Below, piece by piece: positions 23,846 through 32,010 of a stretch of 34,732 bases of DNA. The stretch lies in the NCBI GenBank assembly GCA_046728935.1, contig JBKPFS010000123.1, positions 1-34,732 of the forward strand, written 5' to 3'. Source of the DNA: DATAFO01 sp046728935 (GTDB taxonomy: Bacteria > Actinomycetota > Thermoleophilia > Solirubrobacterales > 70-9). Position 1 is the stretch's first letter, and each line of letters begins with the position of its first letter. The notes under the pieces are model-generated. The model ran no database searches. It saw only the letters and a program-made list of their open reading frames with translations, and was not told the DNA's origin. The position numbers and the translations under genes were made by a program.

Positions 23846-25774
23846 CTACGGCGTTGGGGCCTCGGGTTCGGGCGTGGCCTCGGACTCGGCCGGAGCCGAT
23901 TCGGTCGGCGGCTCCACGACGAGGCGGGCGTCCGTGGCGAGGGAATCCTCCCCCGCGTCGACCTCGATGCCGAGGGCGCTCAGGGTGCGGATCTCCGGGG
24001 CGAACGCGACATACGCCGGGTCCTCGGCTAGCCCGAGCTGCTCCGCCGCCGCCACGAGCTGACCCAGGTCGAAGAAGGCGAGTACCGAGACCTCGTCGCC
24101 GAAGTCCTTCGTGGCACGCTCGAAGAGGTCGTCGCGGTCGAGGCCTCCGTCGCCGTCGGCCAGCTGCGACACGGCGGCCGGATCGGTGGCGACCACGGCG
24201 AGCCCGTCGAACACGGCGTACGTGAGCTCGACCGTCGGCGAGACCCTCATGCTCTGCGCCTCGACCCCGCCCACGTCCCGCTCCTCGAACACGGGTGCCT
24301 GGAGACCGGTCGCCGGCTGGATCGCGTCCGCGACCGGCTTCTGGAGCTGGGCGAGCGCCTTGCGGGCGTGGTCCTCGTCGACGTCGTTGGCGACGAACTC
24401 CAGGTAGGGGGTCGCGGGCCCGGCTCCGGGCGTCGGCGCGGGCTCCTCACCGGGGGGCGCCGGGATCGTCGCCTCCTTCTCGCCGCCTCCCTGCTCCTCG
24501 GGCCGGGGCACGAGGGCGAAGGCCGCCTCGCCCCCGAGGGCGGGCAGCAGATCCCTCTCGATGTCGATCTCGCCGTCGCGGCGAAGGCCCTTTACCAGGT
24601 TCTCGAAGCCGCTGGCGATGCCTGGCGCCTGCGCGCTCGCCTGCGCCAAGAGCGCCGTGACGGTGCGCTGGGGATCGCCCAGGCCGAGGTAGGCGAGCGC
24701 GTCGTCCGAGAGCCGGTCGGGCAGCTGGGGCTCGAACGGGGCGAAGGCGGCGAAGAACCCCGGCGTGGACTTGGTGCGGGCCGGGTCGAGCTCGCTGCGG
24801 ACCGCGACCCGGAGCTCTCGATCGTCGGCGCTCAGCGCCAGCGCGGCGCCCTCCGTGGACTGCGGCGAGACGAACGGCTCCAGCGACCCGAGCACGCCCC
24901 CGGCGCGGCCGATCAGCTCCAGCGCCCCCTCGCGCGAGACGTAGGCCTCCGCGAAGCGGTGGTCCGGCAGCTCGTCGCGCACCTCGCTTGCGGCGTCGTC
25001 ATCGGCGAGGGAGTCGGCTCCCGTGGCTCCGATGGCCGTGTCGATCACCGACCGCACGCCGGCCTCGTTGCCGGTGACGAGGAATCCCTCCACCTGCGCG
25101 GTCGCGAGTCCCTGGCCGTCGACGTTCAGCTCGACGTCCCTGTAGTCCTCGGTCCTCGACGTGCCCGCGGCGACCTCGCGGGCGAACTTTGCCGCCCCGT
25201 CGGAGTCGTCGATCTCGAGCAGCTGAACCAGCTCGGCACCCCTCCCCCGCGCCGGCAGCGCCACGACGGCAACCTCGCCCCCGAACCACGGCTCGATGTC
25301 ATCCGCGAGGCTCGGTGCGCCCCCGCCCGGACCCGGCAGCAGCGCGAGTGCGCGCGCGGCGATCTGGCGGGTGATCGTCGGCAGGCTCTCGGCGACCCTG
25401 GCGGCCTCCCGGTACTCGTCCGTGTCCGGGTCGAGGTTGGCGTGCACGTAGGCGAGGGCGTCGGAGGGCGCGAGGTCCTCGGCGTCGTCGGCAGGCGGGC
25501 AGCTGTCGCCGCCCGGAGCCTCGCAGGGCAGGGTCGGGACTGCGAGGCCGAGGAACAGCGCGAGCGCCGCCAGCGCCGCGATCGCGCCGAGCAGGCGCCT
25601 CCGCGCCACGATCGAGAGGCTCGACCAGAACCCGCGCAGGCCGTCGCGAAGCGCGCGCGGAATCCGCCCCAGCGCCCTGCCGGCGACGTAGAGGATGTCC
25701 GCGAGGACGTAGCGAATCCTCGACATGCGGGAGCGAACCGGTGCCAGGATCCGTCCCGGGGAGGGTCCACGCAC
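23846..25774 (-). CDS. DUF3352 membrane-anchored exported protein
   Basis: The 642-residue protein has a basic N-terminus, a single membrane helix at about 61-80 and a large extracytoplasmic region. That region has a repeated layout like DUF3352: DALAYVHANLDPDTDEY near 99-115, EVAVVALPARGR, a second module around FFAAFAPFEPQLPDRL, and a third around TPYLEFVANDVD. A Pro/Glu-rich linker (PAPPGEEPAPTPGAG) lies between modules and a Thr/Pro/Glu tail ends the protein. DUF3352 proteins are found in cyanobacteria and actinobacteria and have no known function. Start may be GTG 25774 or ATG 25726. It follows der by 8 bp and could be cotranscribed with cmk-der. Confidence 0.8.
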   Translation of the reverse strand: MRGPSPGRILAPVRSRMSRIRYVLADILYVAGRALGRIPRALRDGLRGFWSSLSIVARRRLLGAIAALAALALFLGLAVPTLPCEAPGGDSCPPADDAEDLAPSDALAYVHANLDPDTDEYREAARVAESLPTITRQIAARALALLPGPGGGAPSLADDIEPWFGGEVAVVALPARGRGAELVQLLEIDDSDGAAKFAREVAAGTSRTEDYRDVELNVDGQGLATAQVEGFLVTGNEAGVRSVIDTAIGATGADSLADDDAASEVRDELPDHRFAEAYVSREGALELIGRAGGVLGSLEPFVSPQSTEGAALALSADDRELRVAVRSELDPARTKSTPGFFAAFAPFEPQLPDRLSDDALAYLGLGDPQRTVTALLAQASAQAPGIASGFENLVKGLRRDGEIDIERDLLPALGGEAAFALVPRPEEQGGGEKEATIPAPPGEEPAPTPGAGPATPYLEFVANDVDEDHARKALAQLQKPVADAIQPATGLQAPVFEERDVGGVEAQSMRVSPTVELTYAVFDGLAVVATDPAAVSQLADGDGGLDRDDLFERATKDFGDEVSVLAFFDLGQLVAAAEQLGLAEDPAYVAFAPEIRTLSALGIEVDAGEDSLATDARLVVEPPTESAPAESEATPEPEAPTP

Positions 25775-25782
25775 GGGCGGGT

Positions 25783-27177
25783 TTATACAGACGCCCCGCG
25801 TCGCCGCGCGGAGGTTCGCTTGCGCCCACGGGCTTTGGGCACGAAGTCGATGATCACGGGCACGCCTTGGAACTCGTAGCGCTCGCGCAGCCGGTTCTCC
25901 AGGTAGTAGGCCCAGTCCTGCTTGATCAGCCGCCGGTCGTTGACCTGGATCGCGAACCGGGGCGGCCGCTCGCCCACCTGCGCCGTGTAGTACAGCCGAA
26001 GCCGGCGGCCGCGCTTTGAGGGCGGCGGACGGGTGGCGACCACGTCGGCGACGAACCGGTTCAGCTGCGGGGTCGGCACCCTGCCGGCGCGCTTGCCCGC
26101 CAGCTCGAGGGCAACCTCGAGCAATCGCGTCACGCCCCTGCCGGTGAGCGCCGAGCAGGCGAGCACCGGCGGGCGCTGGCGGACCCTCGTCGCGAGCCTC
26201 GCCTTCGCGTCTTCCAAATCAAAGCCGCCCACCTCCTCGGCTTCGCCTGCGGGGGTATCGGGTTTGCGTGCGAGATCCCACTTGTTGAGCGCGATCAGCG
26301 TCGCGCACCCGGAACGCATGGCCAGCTCCGCCACCCTCAGGTCCTCGGAGGTCACCCCCTCGGAGGCGTCGCAGACGACGATCGCCACGTCGGCTCGCTC
26401 GGCCGCTCGCTCGGAGCGAAGCTGCGCGTAGTAGTCGACCGTGCCGGCGACCTTGGTCCGCCGACGCAGGCCCGCCGTGTCGATGAGCGTCAGGGCGCGC
26501 CCGTCGAGCTCGAGGTCGGAATCGATCGCGTCGCGCGTCGTCCCCGCCTGCTCCGCGACGATCACCCGATCGGCGCCGAGGAAAGCGTTGACCAGCGACG
26601 ACTTGCCCACGTTCGGCCTCCCGATGACCGCAACGCGAACGCGATCGTCCTCATCGGTCGGGGGCTCGACAGCGGTCTCGCGCACCACCTCGACGAGGCG
26701 GTCCAGCAGGTCGCCGGCGCCGCGGCCCTGGGTCGCGGACACCGGGAACGGCTCCCCGAGGCCGAGCGCGTAGAGCTCGGCGGCGAGCGGCTCCTCGCGC
26801 TCGGAGTCGACCTTGTTCGCGACGACGACGGTGGGCGTCGGCGAGCGGCGCAGGATGTCGGCCACCTCGGCGTCTCCGGCGCGAAGCCCGGCGCGCGCGT
26901 CCAGGACCAGCGCGACCGCGTCCGCCTCGGCGATCGCCTGGCGCGCCTGCGCCTGGACCGCGCGCGACAGCGAGTCCTCCGCGGCCAGATCGACGCCGCC
27001 CGTGTCGACGAGCTCGAAGCGAAGCCCGTTCCACTCGCACTCCACCGCCTTTCGATCGCGCGTCACGCCGGCCTCCTTGTGGACGACCGCGTCGCGCCCC
27101 CCGGCGAGCCGGTTGACGAGGGTCGACTTGCCGACGTTGGGAAAGCCGACGACGGCGATGCGCGGGAGCCGCGCCAT
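25783..27177 (-). CDS. der: Ribosome biogenesis GTPase Der (EngA)
   Basis: Der has two tandem GTPase domains and a KH-like domain and is needed for 50S subunit assembly. In this 464-residue protein the first P-loop is GFPNVGKS at 11-18 with NKVD at 121-124. The second is GRPNVGKS at 186-193 with DTAGLRRRTKV and NKWD. The C-terminal KH-like region includes TQ-type PTPQLNRFV and YYTAQVGERPPRFAIQVN, followed by a basic tail. It starts 2 bp after the cmk stop. Confidence 0.97.
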   Translation of the reverse strand: MARLPRIAVVGFPNVGKSTLVNRLAGGRDAVVHKEAGVTRDRKAVECEWNGLRFELVDTGGVDLAAEDSLSRAVQAQARQAIAEADAVALVLDARAGLRAGDAEVADILRRSPTPTVVVANKVDSEREEPLAAELYALGLGEPFPVSATQGRGAGDLLDRLVEVVRETAVEPPTDEDDRVRVAVIGRPNVGKSSLVNAFLGADRVIVAEQAGTTRDAIDSDLELDGRALTLIDTAGLRRRTKVAGTVDYYAQLRSERAAERADVAIVVCDASEGVTSEDLRVAELAMRSGCATLIALNKWDLARKPDTPAGEAEEVGGFDLEDAKARLATRVRQRPPVLACSALTGRGVTRLLEVALELAGKRAGRVPTPQLNRFVADVVATRPPPSKRGRRLRLYYTAQVGERPPRFAIQVNDRRLIKQDWAYYLENRLRERYEFQGVPVIIDFVPKARGRKRTSARRRGASV

Positions 27178-27179
27178 CG

Positions 27180-27818
27180 CTACGCGAGCCCGCGCTCGCG
27201 CGCCAGCGCGACGATGCGCTCGACCACCTCGTCGACGTCGACCCCGGTGGTGTCGATCTCGAGCGCGTCGTCGGCGGGGCGCAGCGCGCCGTGCTCGCGC
27301 TTGCGGTCGCGCGAGTCCCGGGCCGCCTGCGCCGCGAGCACGTCGGCGATCTCCTCCCCGGTGTCCGAGGCGCGGCGCAGGGCCCGCTCCTCATCGGCGG
27401 CGACCAGGAATACCTTGAGCGGCGCGTCCGGCGCCACCACGGTGCCGACGTCGCGACCCTCGGCGACGTAGTCGCCACCGGCCAGGAGCGAGCGCTGGCG
27501 CTCGATCATCGCCCCGCGAACGCCGAGATGGACCGAGACCCGCGACGCCGCCGCGGACACCCCCGGGTCACGGATCGCCGTCGTCACGTCCTCGCCGTCG
27601 AGCTCGACCCGGTCGTCGGCGAGCTCGATCTCGATCTCGCGGGCCACCTGGGCGGCAGCCTCCGGGTCGTCGAGGTCCACGCCACGGCGCAGCGCCGCCA
27701 GGGCGACGCACCGATACATCGCCCCGGAGTCGAGGTAGGTGGCCCCCAGCGCCCGCGCGAGCGCACGGGCGACCGTTGATTTGCCCGCCCCCGCGGGCCC
27801 GTCGATCGCGATCACCAT
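27180..27818 (-). CDS. cmk: Cytidylate kinase
   Basis: Cmk phosphorylates CMP and dCMP. From ATG 27818 the product is 212 residues, starting MVIAIDGPAGAGKSTVARALA with the P-loop GPAGAGKS at 7-14. YLDSGAMYR and VAEGRDVGTVV, both characteristic of CMP kinases, follow. The frame stays open far upstream, but that part is antisense to other genes. cmk-der is a conserved pair. The 95-bp gap to the divergent cupin gene must hold its promoter; the sequence just before the ATG is AT-rich (GTTATTT) with no Shine-Dalgarno. Confidence 0.95.
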   Translation of the reverse strand: MVIAIDGPAGAGKSTVARALARALGATYLDSGAMYRCVALAALRRGVDLDDPEAAAQVAREIEIELADDRVELDGEDVTTAIRDPGVSAAASRVSVHLGVRGAMIERQRSLLAGGDYVAEGRDVGTVVAPDAPLKVFLVAADEERALRRASDTGEEIADVLAAQAARDSRDRKREHGALRPADDALEIDTTGVDVDEVVERIVALARERGLA

Positions 27819-27840
27819 AAATAACTCACACGCGTCTTTC

Positions 27841-27856
27841 GGGGCATAAATGCCCC
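27841..27856. promoter_or_regulatory. Inverted repeat between divergent cmk and cupin genes
   Basis: GGGGCATAAATGCCCC has 6-bp arms around TAAA (arms extend to seven if the loop is counted as AA). It lies 22 bp upstream of the cmk ATG and 57 bp upstream of the cupin ATG. It is placed to act as an operator or 5' hairpin rather than a terminator, as no gene ends here. Confidence 0.35.
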
Positions 27857-27913
27857 TCACCCGAATGCCCGCGGAGGATAGAGTTGCGGCCTGTAGCGAC
27901 CGCCGGAGGAGCG

Positions 27914-28237
27914 ATGGAGAGCTGGGACATCTCGACCCTGGACGTGCAGGCCCATCAGCCGCAGGTGCTGGACTCCGAGCAGGAGGGCCGGGCGATCGTG
28001 ATCCAGCTCCCCGCCGGCGAGCGCCTCCAGGAGCACCAGGTCCACGAGCGCGCCTGGCTCGTCGTCGTCTCCGGAGAGGTCGAGATCGACCAGGGCGGCC
28101 ACTCTGTGTCCGGAGGTCCGGGGCTGCTCGCGATCTTTGATCCGAACGAGCGCCGCGAGGTTCGCGCGACCCAGGACTCGCGTCTCCTCCTCCTGTTGTC
28201 CCCGTGGCCGGGAGTGGGCCATCCGAGCCAGAGCTAG
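27914..28237 (+). CDS. Small single-domain cupin protein
   Basis: The 107-residue protein carries a cupin beta-barrel. LPAGERLQEHQVHERAWLVVVSGEVEI holds motif 1, with candidate metal His residues in EHQVHE, and GGPGLLAIFDPNERREV holds a weak motif 2. ATG 27914 has a good GGAGG four bases upstream, one of the clearest ribosome-binding sites here. Function is not specific from sequence; small cupins may bind metals or ligands and act as enzymes or sensors. Transcribed away from cmk, just ahead of a 49-residue ORF. Confidence 0.75.
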   Translation: MESWDISTLDVQAHQPQVLDSEQEGRAIVIQLPAGERLQEHQVHERAWLVVVSGEVEIDQGGHSVSGGPGLLAIFDPNERREVRATQDSRLLLLLSPWPGVGHPSQS

Positions 28238-28251
28238 GCCCAGCGATAGGG

Positions 28252-28401
28252 GTGTTCAAGGACATGTTCCGGCTCACACCCCAGGCGCAGGAGTTGAAGA
28301 AGAGCCATCCGACGCCGAGCATGGGGGAGCTGGTCAAGCAGGCGAGCGACCAGCTCGAGGCGTTCAACCGCCAGCAGCCCGGCCAGATCAGGCCGGCCTG
28401 A
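28252..28401 (+). CDS. Small 49-residue protein, function unknown
   Basis: From GTG 28252 this ORF codes MFKDMFRLTPQAQELKKSHP and then PSMGELVKQASDQLEAFNRQQ to a stop at 28401. The composition is helical and natural-looking, with few Arg-rich stretches, unlike shadow frames. It lies 14 bp after the cupin gene and overlaps the 3' end of convergent aroA by 14 bp. ATG 28264 is another possible start. It resembles the small 'FKDM..LT..AKEL' helical proteins of actinobacteria, but no function is known to me. Confidence 0.55.
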   Translation: MFKDMFRLTPQAQELKKSHPTPSMGELVKQASDQLEAFNRQQPGQIRPA

Positions 28402-29734
28402 CGAGCGAGCGAAGGTCCCCCTCGAACCCGGGGTAGCTCACCCCGGCCGCCTCGAACCCGCCCGCCTCGACGCCTTCGCGCGAGGCGAGGCCGGCGACCG
28501 CGCCCAGCATGGCGAGGCGGTGATCGCCAGCGGCCTCGAGGGCGCCGCCGCGAAGCGCGCCGGTGCCGGTGACGACGAAGCCGTCGTCGGTGGCCACGAT
28601 CTCGGCCCCGAGGGCCCGAAGGCCGTCCACGACGGTGGCGATCCGGTCGGACTCCTTGTGCCGGAGCTCCTGGGCGCCCGAGACGATCGTCTGGCCCGAG
28701 GCGAAGCAGCCGGCGAGGGCGACGAGGGGGAGCTCGTCGATCGCCAGGGGCACCTCCCCCCCGCCGACCCTGACTCCCTCCAGTTCGCCGTGGCGGGCCA
28801 CGATCGTGGCTCGCGGCTCGCGCCCGGCTGCGGCGGTCTCGATCACCTCCACCGCCGCGCCCATCCTCGTCAGGATCCCGAGCAGCCCGATGCGGGTCGG
28901 GTTCAGGCCGACGCCCTCGAGACGCACCTCGCTTCCGGGGACGAGCAGCGCGGCGACGAGGAAGAACGCCGCGGAGGAGAAGTCGGCGGGGACCTCGATG
29001 TGCCCCGGCTCGAGCCGCTCGGCGGGACGGACGGCAATGCGCTGGGCGGGTAGCTGACCGTGAATCGTCACCGGCGTCCCGGCGGCCTCGACGGCCACAT
29101 CGGCCCCGGCGGCGGCGAGCATGCGCTCGGTGTGGTCGCGAGTGGGCGCCGGCTCGGTGACCGTCGTCCTCCCCTGCGCCAGCAGGCCCGCGACCAGCAC
29201 GCACGACTTCACCTGGGCGCTGGCGACGGGGAGGCGGTAGTCGATGCCGTGGAGCGAGGCCCCCCGAACCGCAAGTGGGGGAAGGCGGCCACCATCCTGC
29301 GCGGCCACCTCGCCGCCCATCCGCGATAGCGGCTCGACGATCCGGTCCACAGGGCGTCGACGGATGGACTCGTCGCCATCAAGGGTCCATTCGCCGCTCC
29401 CCTGGCCCGCGAGCCACCCGGGCAGGAGGCGAAGCAGCGTGCCCGCATTGCCGACGTCGATCTCGGCCGGCCGCGCGCCGCGCAGCCCCACGCCGCGAAT
29501 CCGGAGATCAACCGCCCCTGGACCCCCTGAAGCGCCCTCCGCAACGTCGGCTCCGAGCGCCCTGATCGCCCCGACCGTCGCCCGCGTGTCGGCCGCGTCG
29601 AGATGGCCGTGCACGAGCGTCTCCCCCTCCCCCATCGCCGCGACGATCGCGGCGCGGTGCGAGATCGACTTGTCGGGGGGCGGGACGAGGGTCCCGCGGA
29701 GGGGGCCGGCGGGCTTGAACGCCGTCGAGGGCAT
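28388..29734 (-). CDS. aroA: 3-phosphoshikimate 1-carboxyvinyltransferase (EPSP synthase)
   Basis: EPSP synthase joins shikimate 3-phosphate and phosphoenolpyruvate in the sixth step of the shikimate pathway. The 448-residue protein has PDKSISHR at 20-27, GNAGTLLR at 95-102, RPVDRIVEPL at 127-136, SAQVKS at 172-177 and LRHKESDRI. SAQVKS and the RPxxRxxxPL form resemble class II enzymes more than the E. coli type; I infer this from memory of the motifs. ATG 29734 lies 7 bp after the tyrA stop. Third gene of the aroF-tyrA-aroA unit. Confidence 0.96.
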   Translation of the reverse strand: MPSTAFKPAGPLRGTLVPPPDKSISHRAAIVAAMGEGETLVHGHLDAADTRATVGAIRALGADVAEGASGGPGAVDLRIRGVGLRGARPAEIDVGNAGTLLRLLPGWLAGQGSGEWTLDGDESIRRRPVDRIVEPLSRMGGEVAAQDGGRLPPLAVRGASLHGIDYRLPVASAQVKSCVLVAGLLAQGRTTVTEPAPTRDHTERMLAAAGADVAVEAAGTPVTIHGQLPAQRIAVRPAERLEPGHIEVPADFSSAAFFLVAALLVPGSEVRLEGVGLNPTRIGLLGILTRMGAAVEVIETAAAGREPRATIVARHGELEGVRVGGGEVPLAIDELPLVALAGCFASGQTIVSGAQELRHKESDRIATVVDGLRALGAEIVATDDGFVVTGTGALRGGALEAAGDHRLAMLGAVAGLASREGVEAGGFEAAGVSYPGFEGDLRSLVRPA

Positions 29735-29741
29735 GCCGGCC

Positions 29742-30851
29742 TCAGGCGTCGTCTCCGTGGGCGACGATGGAGACCGAGTGCCCGAGGTCGCGCACCACAT
29801 CGGCCGCTCGCTCGGCCTCGGGCTCGCCCGCGACCCAGATCGAGACCGCGCCGGTGCGCATGTCGGGAGCCGGGTAGAGGCCCATGTCCTCGATGTTGAC
29901 GCCGGCGCGTCCGAGCGCGACCGCGAGCTCGGCGACGGTGCCGGGACGGTTTTGGACCCCGACCCGAAGCTCGCAGAGCTCGCCGCCCACCAGCTCCCGC
30001 TCCAGCAGGCGACGGCGGTCCTTGCGCGCCGCGCGGTGCCACTCGCGGACGGCGTCCACATCCCGAGAGCGGATCACCTCAGCCGCCGCGCGCAGGCGGT
30101 TCGCGACCGCGTCGATCTCGCCGGCGACCGCCTCGCTGTTGCTGGAGAAGATGTCAGCCCAGATCGCCGGGTTGGCGCCCGCGACCCGGGTGGTGTCGCG
30201 GAAGCTGGGGCCGACCTCCGGGATTCGCTCGGACTCCTCGGCGAGCGCTGCGGCCGCCTCCTGCACGAGCACGTTCGCGAGCACGTGCGGAACGTGGCTG
30301 ATCGTCGCCATCACCCGGTCGTGGGTCTCGGGATCGATCGCCTGCGGGCGCGCGCCGAGGTTCGCCACGGCCCGCTGGAGGCGGTCGTAAAGGAGGCCGC
30401 TCGAGCGCTCGGTCGGGGTCAGGTACCAGCGCGCGCCCTCGAACAGCTCGGCGCGCGCATTCTCGACCCCGGAGGTCTCGGCGCCCGCCAGCGGGTGTCC
30501 GCCGATGAAGCGCTCGGCGTCGTCGGCGTCGACGCCATCGGCGAGCCGCTCGATCAGCCCGCGCTTGGTCGAGCCGACGTCGGTGACGAGCGTCTCGGGG
30601 CCACTCGCGCGAAGCGCCTCCCCGACCAGCTCGGGGAGGGCGCCAACGGGAGCCGCGCAGAACGCGATCTCGACTCCCTCGACCGCAGCGGGGACCGAGC
30701 CGGCCGCGCCGTCCACGGCGCCGAGCTCCATCGCCCGTTCGATGGTCTCGCGGTCCGGGTCGTAGCCCGTGACCTCAGCGCCGAGCCGCCGCTTCGCCGC
30801 GAGGCCGATCGAGCCCCCGATCAGCCCGACGCCGAGGACGGCGATCCGCAT
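29742..30851 (-). CDS. tyrA: Prephenate dehydrogenase with C-terminal ACT domain
   Basis: TyrA oxidatively decarboxylates prephenate (or arogenate) on the way to tyrosine. The 369-residue protein has the NAD-binding GVGLIGGS at 7-14 and TDVGSTKR. The family motif HPLAGAETSGVENA follows, then the catalytic His region SHVPHVLANVL, and a C-terminal ACT domain from about 292 (LRVGVQNRPGTVAELAVALG). The ACT domain suggests feedback control by an amino acid, probably tyrosine. The start ATG directly abuts the aroF stop with no gap. Confidence 0.95.
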   Translation of the reverse strand: MRIAVLGVGLIGGSIGLAAKRRLGAEVTGYDPDRETIERAMELGAVDGAAGSVPAAVEGVEIAFCAAPVGALPELVGEALRASGPETLVTDVGSTKRGLIERLADGVDADDAERFIGGHPLAGAETSGVENARAELFEGARWYLTPTERSSGLLYDRLQRAVANLGARPQAIDPETHDRVMATISHVPHVLANVLVQEAAAALAEESERIPEVGPSFRDTTRVAGANPAIWADIFSSNSEAVAGEIDAVANRLRAAAEVIRSRDVDAVREWHRAARKDRRRLLERELVGGELCELRVGVQNRPGTVAELAVALGRAGVNIEDMGLYPAPDMRTGAVSIWVAGEPEAERAADVVRDLGHSVSIVAHGDDA

Positions 30852-31877
30852 CTAGACGGTGGAGAACTCTTTGCCGGCGACCTCGGCGACGCGCCGGACC
30901 TGCTCCGCGTACTCCGCGAAGCGCTCCGTCGGAAGCGCCTGCGGACCGTCGCAGATCGCCTCCTCGGGCTCGTTGTGGACCTCGACGATGATCCCGTCGG
31001 CTCCCGCGGCCGCGGCCGCGAGCGACATCGGGCCAACCCAATCGCGGCGCCCGGCCGCGTGGCTCGGATCGACGATCACCGGCAGGTGGCTCAGCTCCCG
31101 CAGCACCGGAACCGCCATTAGATCGAGCGTGAAGCGGTAGGACCCCTCGAAGGTCCGGATGCCGCGCTCGCAGAGCATCACGTCCGGATTGCCCTCCTTG
31201 AGCACGTACTCCGCCGCCATCAGGAGCTCGTCGAGAGTCGCCGACAGCCCTCGCTTGAGCAGCACCGGCAGGCCGGCGCGACCAACCTCTGCGAGCAGCG
31301 TGTAGTTCTGCATGTTGCGGGCGCCGATCTGGATCACGTCCGCCACCTCGACCACGTCGTCGACGTCGCGCACGTCCATCAGCTCGGTGACGATCGGCAG
31401 GCCGGTCTGCTCCTTGGCCTCGAGCAGCAGCCGCAGGCCCTCGACGCCGAGCCCCTGGAAGCTGTACGGGGAGGTCCGCGGCTTGTACGCGCCGCCGCGG
31501 AGCATGGCCGCCCCGTTGTCGGCGACGACGCGGGCGACCTCGAGCGTCTGCTGCCGGCTCTCGACCGTGCACGGCCCGGCGATGAGGCCGAAGTGGTCGC
31601 CGCCGACCCTGCGCCCGTCGACCTCGATCACCGTTCGCTCGCCCTTGCGGAACTGCGCCGAGGCGAGCTTGTAGGGCTTCAGGATCGGCACCAGGTGGTC
31701 GACGCCGGGCGCCCCGTCGAGCCCGAGTGCGGCGACGCGATCGCGGTCGCCGATCGCGCCGATCACGGTCAGGAGCTCGCCGGTGGAGACGTGTGCCGAG
31801 CAGCCGACCTCCTCGATCCGCTCGACGACGTGGTCGACCTCCTCCTGGGACGCTCCCTCTTTCATCACGATCATCAT
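30852..31877 (-). CDS. aroF: 3-deoxy-7-phosphoheptulonate (DAHP) synthase, type I-beta
   Basis: DAHP synthase commits phosphoenolpyruvate and erythrose 4-phosphate to aromatic synthesis. The 341-residue protein has an N-terminal ferredoxin-like regulatory domain (about 1-70, MMIVMKEGASQEEVDHVVER). A catalytic barrel follows with IAGPCTVES at 99-107, RGGAYKPRTSPYSFQGLG at 127-144 and PVLLKRG. This is the AroF/AroG form found in Thermotoga and many actinobacteria, where the N-terminal domain mediates tyrosine feedback. It is the first gene of aroF-tyrA-aroA. The 5' region holds an aromatic leader peptide and hairpins. AAAGG lies 12 bases before the first ATG; two ATGs stand in tandem. Confidence 0.96.
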   Translation of the reverse strand: MMIVMKEGASQEEVDHVVERIEEVGCSAHVSTGELLTVIGAIGDRDRVAALGLDGAPGVDHLVPILKPYKLASAQFRKGERTVIEVDGRRVGGDHFGLIAGPCTVESRQQTLEVARVVADNGAAMLRGGAYKPRTSPYSFQGLGVEGLRLLLEAKEQTGLPIVTELMDVRDVDDVVEVADVIQIGARNMQNYTLLAEVGRAGLPVLLKRGLSATLDELLMAAEYVLKEGNPDVMLCERGIRTFEGSYRFTLDLMAVPVLRELSHLPVIVDPSHAAGRRDWVGPMSLAAAAAGADGIIVEVHNEPEEAICDGPQALPTERFAEYAEQVRRVAEVAGKEFSTV

Positions 31878-31931
31878 GGTCTTGGCTTGCCTTTCAGATT
31901 CTTCGCTTCGAGTTCTGAGTGATCCGGGGAT

Positions 31932-32010
31932 GCCCGCACAAACGGGCCGCTACGGCGTCCGGCGGTCGATTCCTGTGTGACGGCTCCAATGAGCCGCCAG
32001 GCCGGACGCC
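31932..32010 (-). promoter_or_regulatory. Leader RNA hairpins upstream of aroF (putative attenuator)
   Basis: On the minus strand the arm GGCGTCCGGC (32010 to 32001) starts at the last base of the leader-peptide stop codon. It pairs perfectly with GCCGGACGCC (31963 to 31954). Inside this 10-bp stem lies a second hairpin, CGGCTC-ATTG-GAGCCG (31996 to 31981). A third, GCCCG-TTTGTG-CGGGC (31947 to 31932), follows. A ribosome at the leader stop would cover the first arm, while one held on the Tyr/Trp codons would sit just before it, so folding should depend on leader translation. No run of T follows any stem, so an intrinsic terminator is not shown. Confidence 0.55.

Noticed and set aside
24368..25879. 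Plus-strand ORF antisense to the DUF3352 gene
   Set aside because: Biased composition typical of antisense frames; no start signal.
31878..31960. Intrinsic terminator in the aroF leader
   Set aside because: Stems are present but none is followed by a T run, so I do not call a Rho-independent terminator.
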